Assembly: GCF_000003605.2 (NCBI RefSeq)
Contig: NW_003155252.1
Location: forward strand, 292,503 to 322,225
Reading direction: 5' to 3'
From: Saccoglossus kowalevskii
Lineage: Eukaryota > Hemichordata > Enteropneusta > Harrimaniidae
DNA: 29,723 nt
In this document: positions 13,038 to 23,837 of the stretch, piece by piece
Numbering within the stretch: position 1 is the first letter of the stretch
Layout: each line of letters opens with the position of its first letter
Notes under the pieces: model-generated
The model's database searches: none
What the model was told of the DNA's origin: nothing
Seen by the model: the letters and a program-made list of their open reading frames with translations, nothing else
Translations under genes and position numbers: made by a program

Positions 13038-13126
13038 CGAGATCTCGTTGGGGACAATGATAGCTACCAGAGTGTTTTATTCAGTCCCGTCATTGCAATG
13101 ACACTCTCGCTATCAGTGAGATCTCG
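13038..13126. repeat. Nested foldback sequence with palindromic ends
   Basis: The palindrome GAGATCTC occurs at 13039-13046 and again at 13118-13125. Between them lie inverted arms TGATAGC (13058-13064) with GCTATCA (13109-13115), and AGAGTGT (13069-13075) with ACACTCT (13101-13107). The centre holds the palindrome ATTGCAAT. The whole can fold into one hairpin of about 90 nt. It may be a small foldback or MITE remnant; no target-site duplication was identified. Confidence 0.6.
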
Positions 13127-13529
13127 CCAGACATTATATATATCTATGATATATTCATTAAAAACCCTCCAACAAATAATAAATCAGGATTAAGTAAAAA
13201 TAATCAAAATATATGTACACTTCGTCAATGACATCACACAATATATATTTATTTCGAATGATCAATGCGTGGGCTGGTGGCAATATTACTGTTTACATCG
13301 AATTCTTTAAAATGGCGCGACATGTGTGGCGTGTATTCAAAGCTTCATCTGCAAGCAGGTGGATTGGGACACAGTAAGACTCCATATTATTATTTCCAAA
13401 TCATTTTTAGAACGTTTTTTTTATCGATACAGAGATTGCGTTGCACCAGTATGCAGTATAACTACTACATACATACGATAAAATCGCTACTATCACTAAG
13501 AGACAATATAATCTACTATAATATATTAC

Positions 13530-13696
13530 CTGCTTAGATACGGTGCCAGTTTATACTTGGTAACTTTCATGCCTCCCAGGCATTTTCTTCTTATCTTAGT
13601 AATATCTTCTCGAAGTACAGGTGAGTCTGTCTTGTCGCCAATAAAAATAAGAAGCTCCCTGTAGACTGCCACTTGGTTGTTAATTTCCAGTGCAAG
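13530..13696 (-). CDS. RGS7BP: R7BP-like protein, exon 2 (conserved core)
   Basis: RGS7-binding protein anchors R7-family RGS/G-beta-5 complexes at neuronal membranes and so sets how fast Gi/o signals are switched off. This 167-bp exon is bounded by TTTGTCCACAG and by AGCAG followed by GTAAT. It encodes 55 residues plus two bases of the next codon. NNQVAVYRELLIFIGD matches the vertebrate signature NTQVALYRELVISIGD. It is followed by SPVLREDITKIRRK, against CPSLRAEMHKTRTK, and a final KYKLAPYLS, against HQKLAAIS. These correspond to helices a and b of the syntaxin-like three-helix region. The exon starts in phase 0, matching the phase 0 end of exon 1. Identification as R7BP rather than its relative R9AP rests on these motifs; an invertebrate ancestor of both is equally possible. 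Confidence 0.85.
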
Positions 13697-14983
13697 CTGT
13701 GGACAAATGGATAACCATTAGGATCTATAGCTGACGAAAAAAAGTTGATTGCTATGGCAACGCATCAAATTGCAAATGTACATTCTCGTGAGAGGAGTGG
13801 AGATGCGCGTCTATTTTCGTCAACAATTACGTAAAGTTAAATAATATGAAAACTGATTTTACTGTATGCACGTATGGTCAAACATTTACAGCCAAAAAAG
13901 AAAATTAACCGGTTTATTGTTTGAAAAAAAGACGAAATTCTCTTGCTGACAGATGAGAATTTACTTTCAATTACCGACACGTCATCATTGATGGGTACAG
14001 ATTAGAATGGTATCAATTTAATGTAATAATTTATGCTAGGTCGCCAAATAACTATAATGTTATCTATTTAATGAATTGATCAATCAATCAGATATTTGTT
14101 TGAAATACTAACTTGCTGCATCATAATATTCATTTAAACTGAGTCAGGGTTTCATAGATATCGGTGGTTACTGCATAAAGATCACACAAAGCTTTTGTGC
14201 GTATATATTAAGACACAAGCTTCAAGAAATAAGGAAAATTCATCGTACGTAACGACTAAGTAATACAAGAAGCCGATGGGGTAACAGTAAGACTATATGG
14301 ACAGACAATTGATGTATTCGTTACTATATCAGCCGATTCGTGCTTGTACAGTTGGGTTACAATTCTTTGGCGTCGTTTTTTTTTTTCGAGAACGCCTGTA
14401 GTTTCAGACAAACGGTTGATTTCCCTCTTTTTATGTAATTATCGAACTTGTCGTCGTAATATACTGCTTCACAAAAGTACATTACAGGCAAATTGTCGAG
14501 AGATGACAGGCAATGCATTGGAAATTGGATACACATCTGTAGGCATCATTGAAGTACAGCACTGACGGGAACTGCATTTACATTCGTTAATAACGAGGCT
14601 TACCGGTGTATGTCAGTTATATATTGGATATGGAACAAATGGATACAAAGTCTTGACGCCCGTTGACAGAGAATATATAACTATCGGAAACATAGTAGGA
14701 CGTTAGTTTTGCGTAGAAGGCGCCACGAATAACACCGAAGCCGATATGCTGTAAACAAACCTAACTCTGTTTGTTGTGGGTTCATAACACATAGCCAAGG
14801 CAAACGTTACTTGTTAGACATTATATAGACCACTACCGGTGCGGTGTCTATTAGCAGTGGATATTCATTGTGTTGTTGCCTAATACTATATTATAATAGG
14901 AACCACCATCGTAAATTCCATTCACGACTTTCTAAGAATATTATCTTAACGATTTAAAGTAAATTCGTAGCCATTTACACAAA

Positions 14984-16849
14984 ATAATATATTTACTTCT
15001 GAGCTGTATAATAATATATTTACTTCTGAGCTGTATAATAATATATTTACTTCTGAGCTGTATAATAATATATTTATTTCTGAGCTGTATAATAATAATA
15101 TAATTACTTCTGCGCTGTATAATAATATATTTACTTCTGAGCAGTATAATAATATATTTACTTCTGAGCTGTATAATAATATATTTACTTCTGAGCTAAA
15201 TAATAATATATTTACTTCTGAGCTGTATAATAATATATTTATTTCTGAGCTGTATAATAATATATTTACTTCTGAGCTGTATAATAATACATTTACTTCT
15301 GAGCAGTATAATAATATATTTACTTCTGAGCTGTATAATAATATATTTACTTCTGAGCTGTATAATAATATATTTACTTCTGAGCTGTATAATAATATAT
15401 TTACTTCTGAGCTGTATAATAATCTATTTACTTCTGAGCAGTATAATAATATATTTACTTCTGAGCAGTAAAATAATATATTTACTTCTGAGCTGTATAA
15501 TAATATATTTACTTCTGAGCTGTATAATAATATATTTACTTCTGAGCTGTATAATAATATATTTACTTCTGAGCTGTATAATAATATATTTACTTCTGAG
15601 CTGTATAATAATCTATTTACTTCTGAGCTGTATAATAATACATTTACTTCTGAGCAGTATAATTATAATATATTTACTTCTGCGCTGTATAATAATATAT
15701 TTACTTCTGAGCTGTATAATAATATATTTATTTCTGAGCTGTATAATAATATATTTATTTCTGAGCTGTATAATAATATATTTATTTCTGAGCTGTATAA
15801 TAATATATTTATTTCTGAGCTGTATAATAATATATTTATTTCTGAGCTGTATAATAATGTATTTACTTCTGAGCTGTATAATAATATATTTATTTCTGAG
15901 CTGTATAATAATATATTTATTTCTGAGCTGTATAATAATGTATTTACTTCTGAGCTGTATAATAATATATTTATTTCTGAGCTGTATAATAATGTATTTA
16001 CTTCTGAGCTGTATAATAATATATTTACTTCTGAGCTAAATAATAATATATTTACTGTTGAGCAGTATAATAATATATTTACTTCTGAGCTGTATAATAA
16101 TATATTTACTTCTGAGCTATATAATAATACATTTACTTCTGGGCTGTATAATAATACATTTATTTCTGAGCAGTATAATTATAATATAATTACTTCTGCG
16201 CTGTATAATAATATATTTACTTCTGAGCAGTATAATAATATATTTACTTCTGAGCTGTATAATAATATATTTACTTCTGAGCTGTATAATAATATATTTA
16301 CTTCTGAGTTGTATAATAATATATTTACTTCTGAGCAGTATAATAATATATTTACTTCTGAGCTGTATAATAATATATTTACTTCTGAGCTGTATAATAA
16401 TATATTTACTTCTGAGCTCTATAATAATCTATTTACTTCTGAGCTCTATAATAATCTATTTACTTCTGAGCTCTATAATAATATATTTACTTCTGAGCTC
16501 TATAATAATATATTTACTTCTTAGCTGTATAATAATCTATTTACTTCTGAGCTGTATAATAATATATTTACTTCTGAGCTGTATAATAATATATTTACTT
16601 CTGAGCAGTATAATAATATATTTACTTCTGCGCTGTATAATAATATATTTACTTCTGAGCAGTAAAATAATATATTTATTTCTGGGCAGTATAATAATAT
16701 ATTTACTTCTGAGCTGTATAATAATATATTTTATTTCTGCGCTGTATAAATAATATATTTACTTCTGTGCTCTATAATAATATATTTACTTCTGAGCAGT
16801 ATAATAATATATTTACTTCTGAGGTGTATAATAATATATTTACTTCTGC
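14984..16849. repeat. 27-bp-period minisatellite, about 69 units
   Basis: A near-perfect tandem array of a 27-bp unit, readable as GAGCTGTATAATAAT plus ATATTTACTTCT. Because 27 is divisible by 3 the array stays open over long stretches and reads as a nine-residue peptide repeat (YNNIFTSEL) in one frame. Those frames are a by-product and not genes. Variants are clustered: four successive units begin GAGCTC at 16414, 16441, 16468 and 16495, exactly 27 apart, and units with TTTATTTCT cluster at 15720-15980. Three 30-bp units (near 15088, 15658 and 16174) are each followed by the same TGCGCTG variant at 15111, 15681 and 16197. Such clustering is expected from unequal exchange or slippage. Confidence 0.97.
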
Positions 16850-18250
16850 GTTCATTAACGGTTAGTGAGATGTATAAAAAAAACTCATATGATTGCAATA
16901 TAGTTCGTGACACATTTCCGTAATGTATGCGTGAACTGGACAGTCGTGATTATGTTGAAATATCATAATTCGAACATGGTAGTCGTTTCTCATTGATCAT
17001 ACTCTGACGTTCCGCGCAATGTAATACTATTACTTGATTCAAGAAGGTGGCTGATTGAAGTATCCATCATACTGAGAGTATCCTCAAAGTGATAAATTGA
17101 TATTGCATTTACAGATATAATCAGTATTACATGCATATATACGAACATGAAACACGATATTCGAGCTCGTAACTCGGCAAATGAAAAAAAAATTATGTAT
17201 ATATTATACATGCAAACGAGGCTACTATTCACATAACAGACTGCTCAAAATCAGCTGCTCTACTCCAAACGTGTACGTTGCAAATGTTTAAGGCATTAAC
17301 GCACCGCGACGAGCTTTTCCCACAAATTGACAAACTATTATTTTCCATCAGTCTTAATAAGTAATCAGGTAGTACCTGACAAGTAATTATGTCGTTAGAT
17401 ATGTTAAGCATTATATCAAAATTATTCGGAGTGAAATAAGCCATATGTCTTAGAAATTATTATTAATATTATTACTAGATTAAGAAAGATGGACATTATT
17501 CGTATATCAAACGTATAATTGAATAGCGTTAATGTACCTGGTCGTGAGTTCAAAGATTGTGGTGCATGAGGTAATTCGTGTGACAACGTATTCATCAACT
17601 CACAAAGCAACGCATAGTTTATAGGCGACAGCATTTGTTACACGAGGCAGCTGAAAGCGAGTCACCCGTTTCATGGATTCAGTTGAATACTGTAAAATCG
17701 CCCATTCTTTGCCATGGAATTTCAATCGTTGTTTGCCACTTCGGCTACATTATTATATATAATTGTTGATTGTCTGCATTATTATAATGCCAGTAATTTT
17801 ATTGAGTATTTCATCTATTTTTAAGTGAATCCTGAATAACATGCCTAAATGGCGGATCATTATAAACTGTGGGAGGTGTGATGGCAGAATAACTGTGCAT
17901 TTTCTGTTTCTTCACTTAGTTTTGTGGTAACTGTTTTGTTTCCACTTTTTTACACAATGTGAAAAATATATATTTGTATTTTTTTCTGTTCTTGATTCCA
18001 TTCTGATTTTCCCACGTGCAAATTATTTATATCCATTTCTGCAACCATCCTAATGATCGACCACTAAATCGCTACAAAAACCGCGCTTTCAGGGAAATGC
18101 ACCCCAATAATAAGGAATGTCCGACCAATTACTTGAGAGAAGTTGGTTGGGGAATAAATTAACTGCAATTGTAATAATTGCCGAATTGGGCAAATTGTTT
18201 GTTTTAACATGGTATTAAATTACCATATATATACATACATTGATAATTGG

Positions 18251-18268
18251 AGACATAATCTTATGTCT
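18251..18268. repeat. Short perfect hairpin sequence
   Basis: AGACATAA and TTATGTCT are perfect inverted 8-bp arms separated only by TC. It is intronic in the R7BP-like gene and no function is implied. Confidence 0.5.
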
Positions 18269-19620
18269 GATACTACAATACATACAATATTTGGTTAGGT
18301 GATACAAAGTTGTTTATTTCAAATAAACTTGATACTGAACAACATTTAATCTACATAAAAATATACATTTACTTTGAGATAATATACAATTTAAATGGTA
18401 TGTTCAACGTTAATGGTGCGACAACCAACCTGGCAGAAATATAAATATTTTGCCATGAACATCACAGAATAAACATTAACTTGTTCACACTTATTGAATA
18501 TTTTCATCAAACCAATTCTTCAATACTTTTGCAACTTATTAGTGAATCGGTCTAATGTACATGTTAATATTTCTTCTAACATACGATAGTGGTTTTGTAT
18601 TAATAATATTGGTTATTAATGTAATGTTATAATCGGAGTGTGGTGGTTATACCAACTGCAGAAAGACATCAGATATGAATGTAAAACGCAACAATAACTT
18701 ACGAAATATCATAATCATAATCAAAATCGCTAAAATAATAAAATGTGATCATTGCAATTAGTAGTAAGCCAAGTCAACATAACTAAGACGCAAATACAAA
18801 TGTTACCCACAGTAAAACAATACTTTCACTGCGAATGTCTTAAATCTTGCTCGTATTGCCTGGTCCGACGGCAAAGAGGCGTGCTGGCAGTTTTCCACGT
18901 GGATTATTCAACGCTGTGATTTATGTTAACTTAACAATACGAAATCATAAAGTTCCGTGTTCGATTTTTCTCACGTTTAAAGCCACTATTAATAACGGGT
19001 CAAGCGCGTTTATGTGTGTATGTAGTGTTTGAATACATGGTAGATGAGTGGGTTCGGTTAGTGTTGCCATGCCTTTGTGCATTTGCGTGGAACCGGCGCG
19101 GACAGAGTGCTGGGGAGCAAGTCCGTACCCCATTCAATTAAATATCAAAATTTCAAAACATCGGATATTTTCAATTTAAAGGAAGATGTAATCTCAGTGT
19201 ATTCTCCGTAGTTGAAACATTATCATTCCACGAATTGACTAATAATTTTTGGTTAATGGTTCTTTTATTTATTTATTTTTTAAAAAGGTTTACGTTACTT
19301 AGCAACATGCACTGATAATAATCTAGAGGTTACCATTAAATGTAAAGGCGGGCAATCATACTGATTACACATTCGTAATGATCACACCGAGATCATTAGT
19401 AAAATTGCATTTTTATAAAGAGTCGCCCTGTTATAGTGTTGGCTATCATCATTATACAACATTCGTGATTATCGTTAGTATTACACAAGTTGGCGGGGTT
19501 TGAATAACTGTCATATGAGATATGTTCTCAAATATGCGTTGTAGTAATATTCGATTACTTACTATACATATCCAAATTGGTTGTATTTTTCAATCGTGTT
19601 ATATTTTTTTATAGAAATCC

Positions 19621-19649
19621 ATATCACTCACATGATATGTAAGTGATAT
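19621..19649. repeat. 13-bp-arm hairpin with 3-nt loop
   Basis: ATATCACTCACAT (19621-19633) and ATGTAAGTGATAT (19637-19649) pair at 12 of 13 positions around the loop GAT. It lies about 170 bp before the exon-like frame in the R7BP intron. It could be a small foldback remnant or a transcribed hairpin; the stem is too short for a canonical microRNA precursor. Confidence 0.5.
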
Positions 19650-19822
19650 TAAAAAATATTGGTTCTCGTCGTTTTTACGTGCAAAGTGCAAAGCCAGATT
19701 TAGTTTGGTTTGTATTAAACCTCAGTCGGATTTCATAAATGATCATAATTTAGACACTATAGACTAATTGCACAGTTGATTAGATGCTTTTCAACATTCG
19801 GTATTTCAAAGCTGTTGCCTAG

Positions 19823-20012
19823 ACTTCGATGTCCATATTGGGACCGTCGTCAAATGTAGAACGCTAGACACAACTAACATTATTCTGAACTCCTATTTTA
19901 AATACTGGGGCATTTACAGCGGGAATTGCATTCACTCGAATCTGGATCCGAGGCTGAATACAAATAACAATTACAAATGGGGAAAGCACTACATCGTCAT
20001 TGAAGTTTACAG
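19823..20012 (+). CDS. Exon-like open frame inside R7BP intron, strand uncertain
   Basis: On the plus strand the frame is open from 19780 up to a perfect donor, TTTACAG followed by GTGAGT (20013-20018), and its stop (TGA, 20014) lies inside that donor. Possible acceptors are CTAG at 19819-19822 and AAAG at 19808-19811. It would encode about 63 residues, including CRTLDTTNIILNSYFKYWGI and NYKWGKHYIVIEVYR, rich in aromatic residues and with purine-N-pyrimidine codons. YWGIYSGNCIH is faintly like the HWGIYVG...H core of LRAT-type acyltransferases, but the expected His before W is Tyr, so I do not assign it. It has no start codon, so it would be an internal exon. The same codon register read on the minus strand is also open (19864-20097) and begins like a signal peptide (MITFMTVIPFLVIVV). 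One of the two, or neither, is real. Confidence 0.3.
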
Positions 20013-22308
20013 GTGAGTTATGGGTAGCACCGGATGCAGGAAAATCGTTTGATACTACGATCACTAGAAATGGAATGACCGTCATGAATGTTATCAAATA
20101 TTAGTTAACAAATCACAGCTCAGTATTTAATTTATATATAATACTGTTAAACCATTGTTTTTCACATACGCATGATGAGCTGCCAAATACATGCATGCAC
20201 CATGATAGACATTCTGATATTTGGTAAAAACGTTTGTTTTTCTGTTTTGTTTTTCTTTTAGGTTAGAATGTTACGTTCCCTAATTCAACGTGAAGCCATT
20301 ACATAGAAGCCACATATTACGGGCATATTCCTTACATTGAGATTTCAGACGAATTTAATCATTGCGCCGAATTCGCCAAAATAAAATGCAGTAATTTTAA
20401 GAAGTTATCCATGATATCTGAAAAGGCCATTTCACCTTGATACCACCTTATAAGCAGGGTTTAGTTTATTCTTCTACGATTTCCTCTGAATATTGCTTTA
20501 CGCTATTGGTTGTTGAATTTTGACAACCGGAGATTGAGTCACAGCCGAAACGTACGCAGCTGAAAACATTAGCGGTATATTATTAGCTGTAAATTGCAAA
20601 CTCCCACGGGCATTAACTCCTTTTTACGCGCAATGGAATCGAGTTACGTGTACTCCTGTTACGCCGATAACAAATAGGTAAAGAGAATAAACCTGCGTGC
20701 CGGGAAGTATGAAACATTGTACATATCCCATCGATGTATCCTAATTACTCGTACATCCGGTTCTGAACTCCCGTAAATGAAACAGATTTAGCAGTATATA
20801 TATCGGCAGTGAGCCACAGTTATAAAATTAGTTTACTATATGTAGCCATTAGTTATTTAATATTTAGATAAAAAGAGAAAATCTAAATACGAACTCTCAA
20901 TGTAAGACCCTAAAAGGTAATAATAATGTAACCTAGTTCTCTGTATTCTTATTTGAAAATACAAGATACATCCTATTACCACACGATTTGACCAAATTAT
21001 TTTTCACCTTTCTAAAATAAAATATTTTATACTGACACAGTTTTTTTTTTTTTTATAAATTGAGAATAGCAACAGCCTGAGCGAAACCATGTATCAGTCT
21101 GACTAATGGCTCATTTTTCTTGAGGGGTCGTGTTGCATTTGACTAAATAATAAACACAACACCACATGTTATCCGGCATGTCTCCGTATGACCTGGAAAC
21201 ACCGCTGAGAAACCAATGTAAAATAAAATACGGATCAGAAGGAAATACTATTCATTGAGCTTCTATTAATTGAGTGCAGTGTGTGTATACAGTATAAAAT
21301 ATGTATGTACCAATGATCTACCATAGAGTGTCAATTGCTTCTATTAATTAGGTCACCTCGGGTCTACCGTATACCTAGCTATGTTCATGGACATACGCCG
21401 ACTGCTCGTGTGCTGCATTTATTTTAGCACTTACATAAACCGACGCAATTCGGGTTACTCTATCAGATAACAGACAGTTATCTCGTCTACACATTGCTGA
21501 CCCACGAATAACTATTGCAAGAGAAACATCTAGCATTATTGTCATATTATAAGCTCGATATATAGCAATAAATAGTGTATAACCATTATAATGAAAATAA
21601 CGCATTTTACGGTACTTGTCGGCCATTAATACATATCATCAAATTTCTTTGACTTTTGCAATATGGCTTTATTTTATGCTGTTGTTAAAAAAAACAGATA
21701 AAAAATATTGTCACCTAACGTAAATATCTATGCAAATGTTTATTTTCGAGTCATTTATCAAAAAAAAGTAAGACCATATTATGTATTATGTTAAACATAA
21801 GCGGAGGAATCACATTTTATTGCAAATTTCTGATGAATGTTAATGAATTCTCGTCTCAAAATGTGATGACTTGTGTCCAAATCAACAATTATTTAGGCTG
21901 AAAATGTGTTGCTTGGTAACGCTCGAACATTCTATTACCGACGTAAAAACGAGTGTTATATAATCGATCATATTTTAAAATTAATTCATATACTTGTTTA
22001 TGGCTGCCGTAAGTAAGTGTTACTATTGCTTCATGGTACACACGGTTCTCAAAATATCAGCTACTTTGGAATTTGGTGTCTCGTCACAACAAGCATACAA
22101 AATAATTAGTTCGATACGCTCAGAATACGAAGAACATTATTTTTTTTTTAAAACCGGTGATCGTACATAAATATTTTTGCCAAATAAAATTAGGTTTTCT
22201 TTTATCATTTTGTTTTCTGTATTCTCGAATTCAGTATTCATCATTCAAATGTGATTCCCGGCGAAATCAACGGAAAAGTACATTAATGTTTTGAACATAT
22301 CCACTTAC

Positions 22309-22446
22309 TTTAGAGCACTCTTCCTGTGCCTGTATATTAGGAGAAATGTGCAAATCGCTGATGGACGTGTCGTACTGGGATCCCCGCGAAGGCTGCGAGT
22401 TGCTGCTCTTTGGGCGACAACCCCGCCCTACTGTTCCCCCGTTCAT
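22309..22446 (-). CDS. RGS7BP: R7BP-like protein, exon 1 with start codon
   Basis: Forty-six codons from ATG (22444-22446) to the donor AAA followed by GTAAGT at 22303-22308. The N-terminus is Ser/Gly/Arg-rich and probably disordered (RPKSSNSQPSRGSQYDTSIS), as in vertebrate R7BP before its helical region. The last residues, AQEECSK, join LALEINNQ of exon 2. This matches vertebrate ALDDCKMLVQEFNTQ position for position without a gap, which is the main support for linking exons 8.6 kb apart. The start is the first in-frame ATG after an upstream TAA. Its context is weak (T at -3), and it is the last of three overlapping ATGs. A 140-codon frame on the opposite strand (22346-22768) is antisense to this exon and has no recognised signature. 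Confidence 0.8.
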
Positions 22447-22545
22447 GCATTCATTTACGATGACGCGCTCAAGCCGGCATGTTTTCGAATGTTATGAATA
22501 CGACGCGAACACCATATATGGGTTCAGGAAGTCGGTCCTACGGGT

Positions 22546-22553
22546 TATAAATA
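22546..22553 (-). promoter_or_regulatory. Candidate TATA/MEF2-like element upstream of R7BP
   Basis: On the minus strand CTATTTATAACC lies about 100 bases before the R7BP start codon, within a GC-richer stretch (about 22340-22770) that probably marks the 5' end of the gene. It could serve as a TATA box, with a start site near 22520, or as a MEF2-like site (CTA, four A/T, TAA). Read on the plus strand the same bases spell TATAAATA, so orientation is ambiguous. Confidence 0.3.
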
Positions 22554-22870
22554 GCCACCCAACGACTGGCGTGTTAAGTGCGGTTGGGTCAATGCGGAGT
22601 CTTTTCATTTACAGACTACATATCCTGTGCGGAAAGGATGGAACAGCACGCTCGCCGACCAACATCAACATTGGAATAGCTACGTTGTTTCCAGTCGCGT
22701 CGTTAGGAGTAATAAGCACTCAAAAGGGACGCCACAGACAACTAATGGTAAGCATGGTGAATCCCTAGCTAAGTGAAAATAATCAACTGCAAATTGTTTG
22801 TTTCAAATCGCGTATGACATCACTGACGGGATGATTACAATTCCAGGGACGGGAGCAGGATTTTTGACAG

Positions 22871-22878
22871 TGACGTCA
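22871..22878. promoter_or_regulatory. Perfect CRE palindrome (TGACGTCA)
   Basis: The full 8-bp cAMP response element, the binding site of CREB/ATF factors, lies 425 bp upstream of the R7BP start codon. It would fit regulation of a neuronal G-protein gene, but no start site has been mapped and an 8-mer can occur by chance. A near match (CACTGACG) lies at about 22819. Confidence 0.35.
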
Positions 22879-23792
22879 TTGCCATATTGCACTATGGAAC
22901 AGGGGCAAGTACATAACTTCGTCAGGATAATAACAAAAATGATTAATTTATGTGACAATTCACTGTCGATTTGTCAAATATCTTTTAAAATAAACAAAAC
23001 CTGTTCTCACAATAATTTCAATTAGGTGGAACGTTTGTTTGGAAGTATCAAGCTCTGGGTTGAACGACAATTTGTGACAAACAAATACAAAACATGACAT
23101 TTTTTTAGTATAATACATCTATGAACTTTAATAAAGAAACGTCTTCTGTGATACCAAGCTTGTAATTAAAAAATATCTGAATGAACTATTTAATTTCAGA
23201 TTCACAAAAGATACGAGTTGAAACTATTGAATTGTTTTTTTTTATCTGTCAATCACCCGTCACAACAATAGAACGAGCTTCCTGTTGATGTTAAACTTAG
23301 GTTAGTAATAACTTACTGGAGTATAGTTGAATCTGCAACTGAAAGATATTAAATGGGGGGGTTACAGAACCATTTTTCATTGCTTATTCTATTTTATATT
23401 GCAAAACTATTGTCAATGTCGGGTTAAAGTTGTTGTTCTAAAATGTGCGGCAATCTAACAACATGTCAAACAACATTACAAAAACTGAAAGACACTCTTA
23501 TTTATTGTAGTGGAAAAGGTAATATTTCTTTCAATTTCATTTTCCGGTACTTGATAGAGTTTGTTATTTGTATATGCTATCAGAGTTGTCGGCAAGGCTG
23601 TATCGTGATCCAATCAGTACACGCGTTTTGAAGCTTTGTTATTGCGTGAAATCACGATTATATTTATACATGAAAATGAAATGAAAATAATGTTAAATAC
23701 CTAATATTTTTATAAGTCAGCATCCTAAATCTCAACAAGGTACCATCTTTTTTTTAAATATGGCATCAAGATATGAAGGTTATAAGGTCGAT

Positions 23793-23837
23793 GATTGGTC
23801 AAAACAGATAGTAGTACCCCTTTTATAAACCCGCCCC
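23793..23837 (+). promoter_or_regulatory. Candidate core promoter (CCAAT, TATA, GC box)
   Basis: An inverted CCAAT box (ATTGG near 23794), TATAAA (23824-23829) and a GC box (CCGCCCC, 23831-23837) lie in order in an otherwise AT-rich region, followed by CpG-rich sequence to about 23960. A plus-strand start near 23855 would be expected. Read on the minus strand the same TATA is TATAAAAGG, which is also good, so direction is uncertain. The downstream frame from the ATG at 23893 has 32 codons. The 67-codon frame at 23910-24113 is Cys- and Phe-rich with a hydrophobic middle. Neither is recognised, so a non-coding transcript is as likely as a protein gene. Confidence 0.3.

Larger units (their letters stand above)
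11507..13524 (-). other. Proposed intron 2 of the R7BP-like gene
   Basis: The 2,025-bp intron runs from the donor at 13525-13529 (minus strand GTAAT) to the AG at 11505-11506, if the proposed exon 3 is right. It contains a pyrimidine/TA microsatellite (12011-12050) and a foldback repeat (13038-13126). I saw no further exon resembling the IHPEICRLYIQLQ segment that follows in vertebrate R7BP. Plus-strand frames at 12510-12722 and 13265-13537 carry no recognisable signature. Confidence 0.35.
13703..22302 (-). other. Intron 1 of the R7BP-like gene
   Basis: An 8,612-bp intron runs from the GTAAGT donor (22303-22308, minus strand) to the CCACAG acceptor (13697-13702). It contains the 27-bp minisatellite (14984-16849), two hairpin sequences (18251-18268 and 19621-19649) and the exon-like open frame ending at 20012. 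A plus-strand frame at 18847-19032 and its antisense partner show no recognised family. The rest is AT-rich sequence with homopolymer tracts such as the T run near 21041-21054. Confidence 0.75.

Noticed and set aside
15857-16913. Long frames on both strands inside the tandem array
   Set aside because: They are translations of a 27-bp satellite unit, with no start context, splice sites or domain.
18847-19133. Opposed frames in a GC-richer intronic patch, possibly a SINE or gene fragment
   Set aside because: No tRNA-like A/B boxes, terminal repeats or protein family could be identified.
22346-22768. 140-codon plus-strand frame with a good acceptor before it and a GTAAGC donor at its end
   Set aside because: It lies antisense to R7BP exon 1 and its 5' flank. 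The minus strand has the family match and a phase-consistent donor, and the plus translation shows no recognisable domain.
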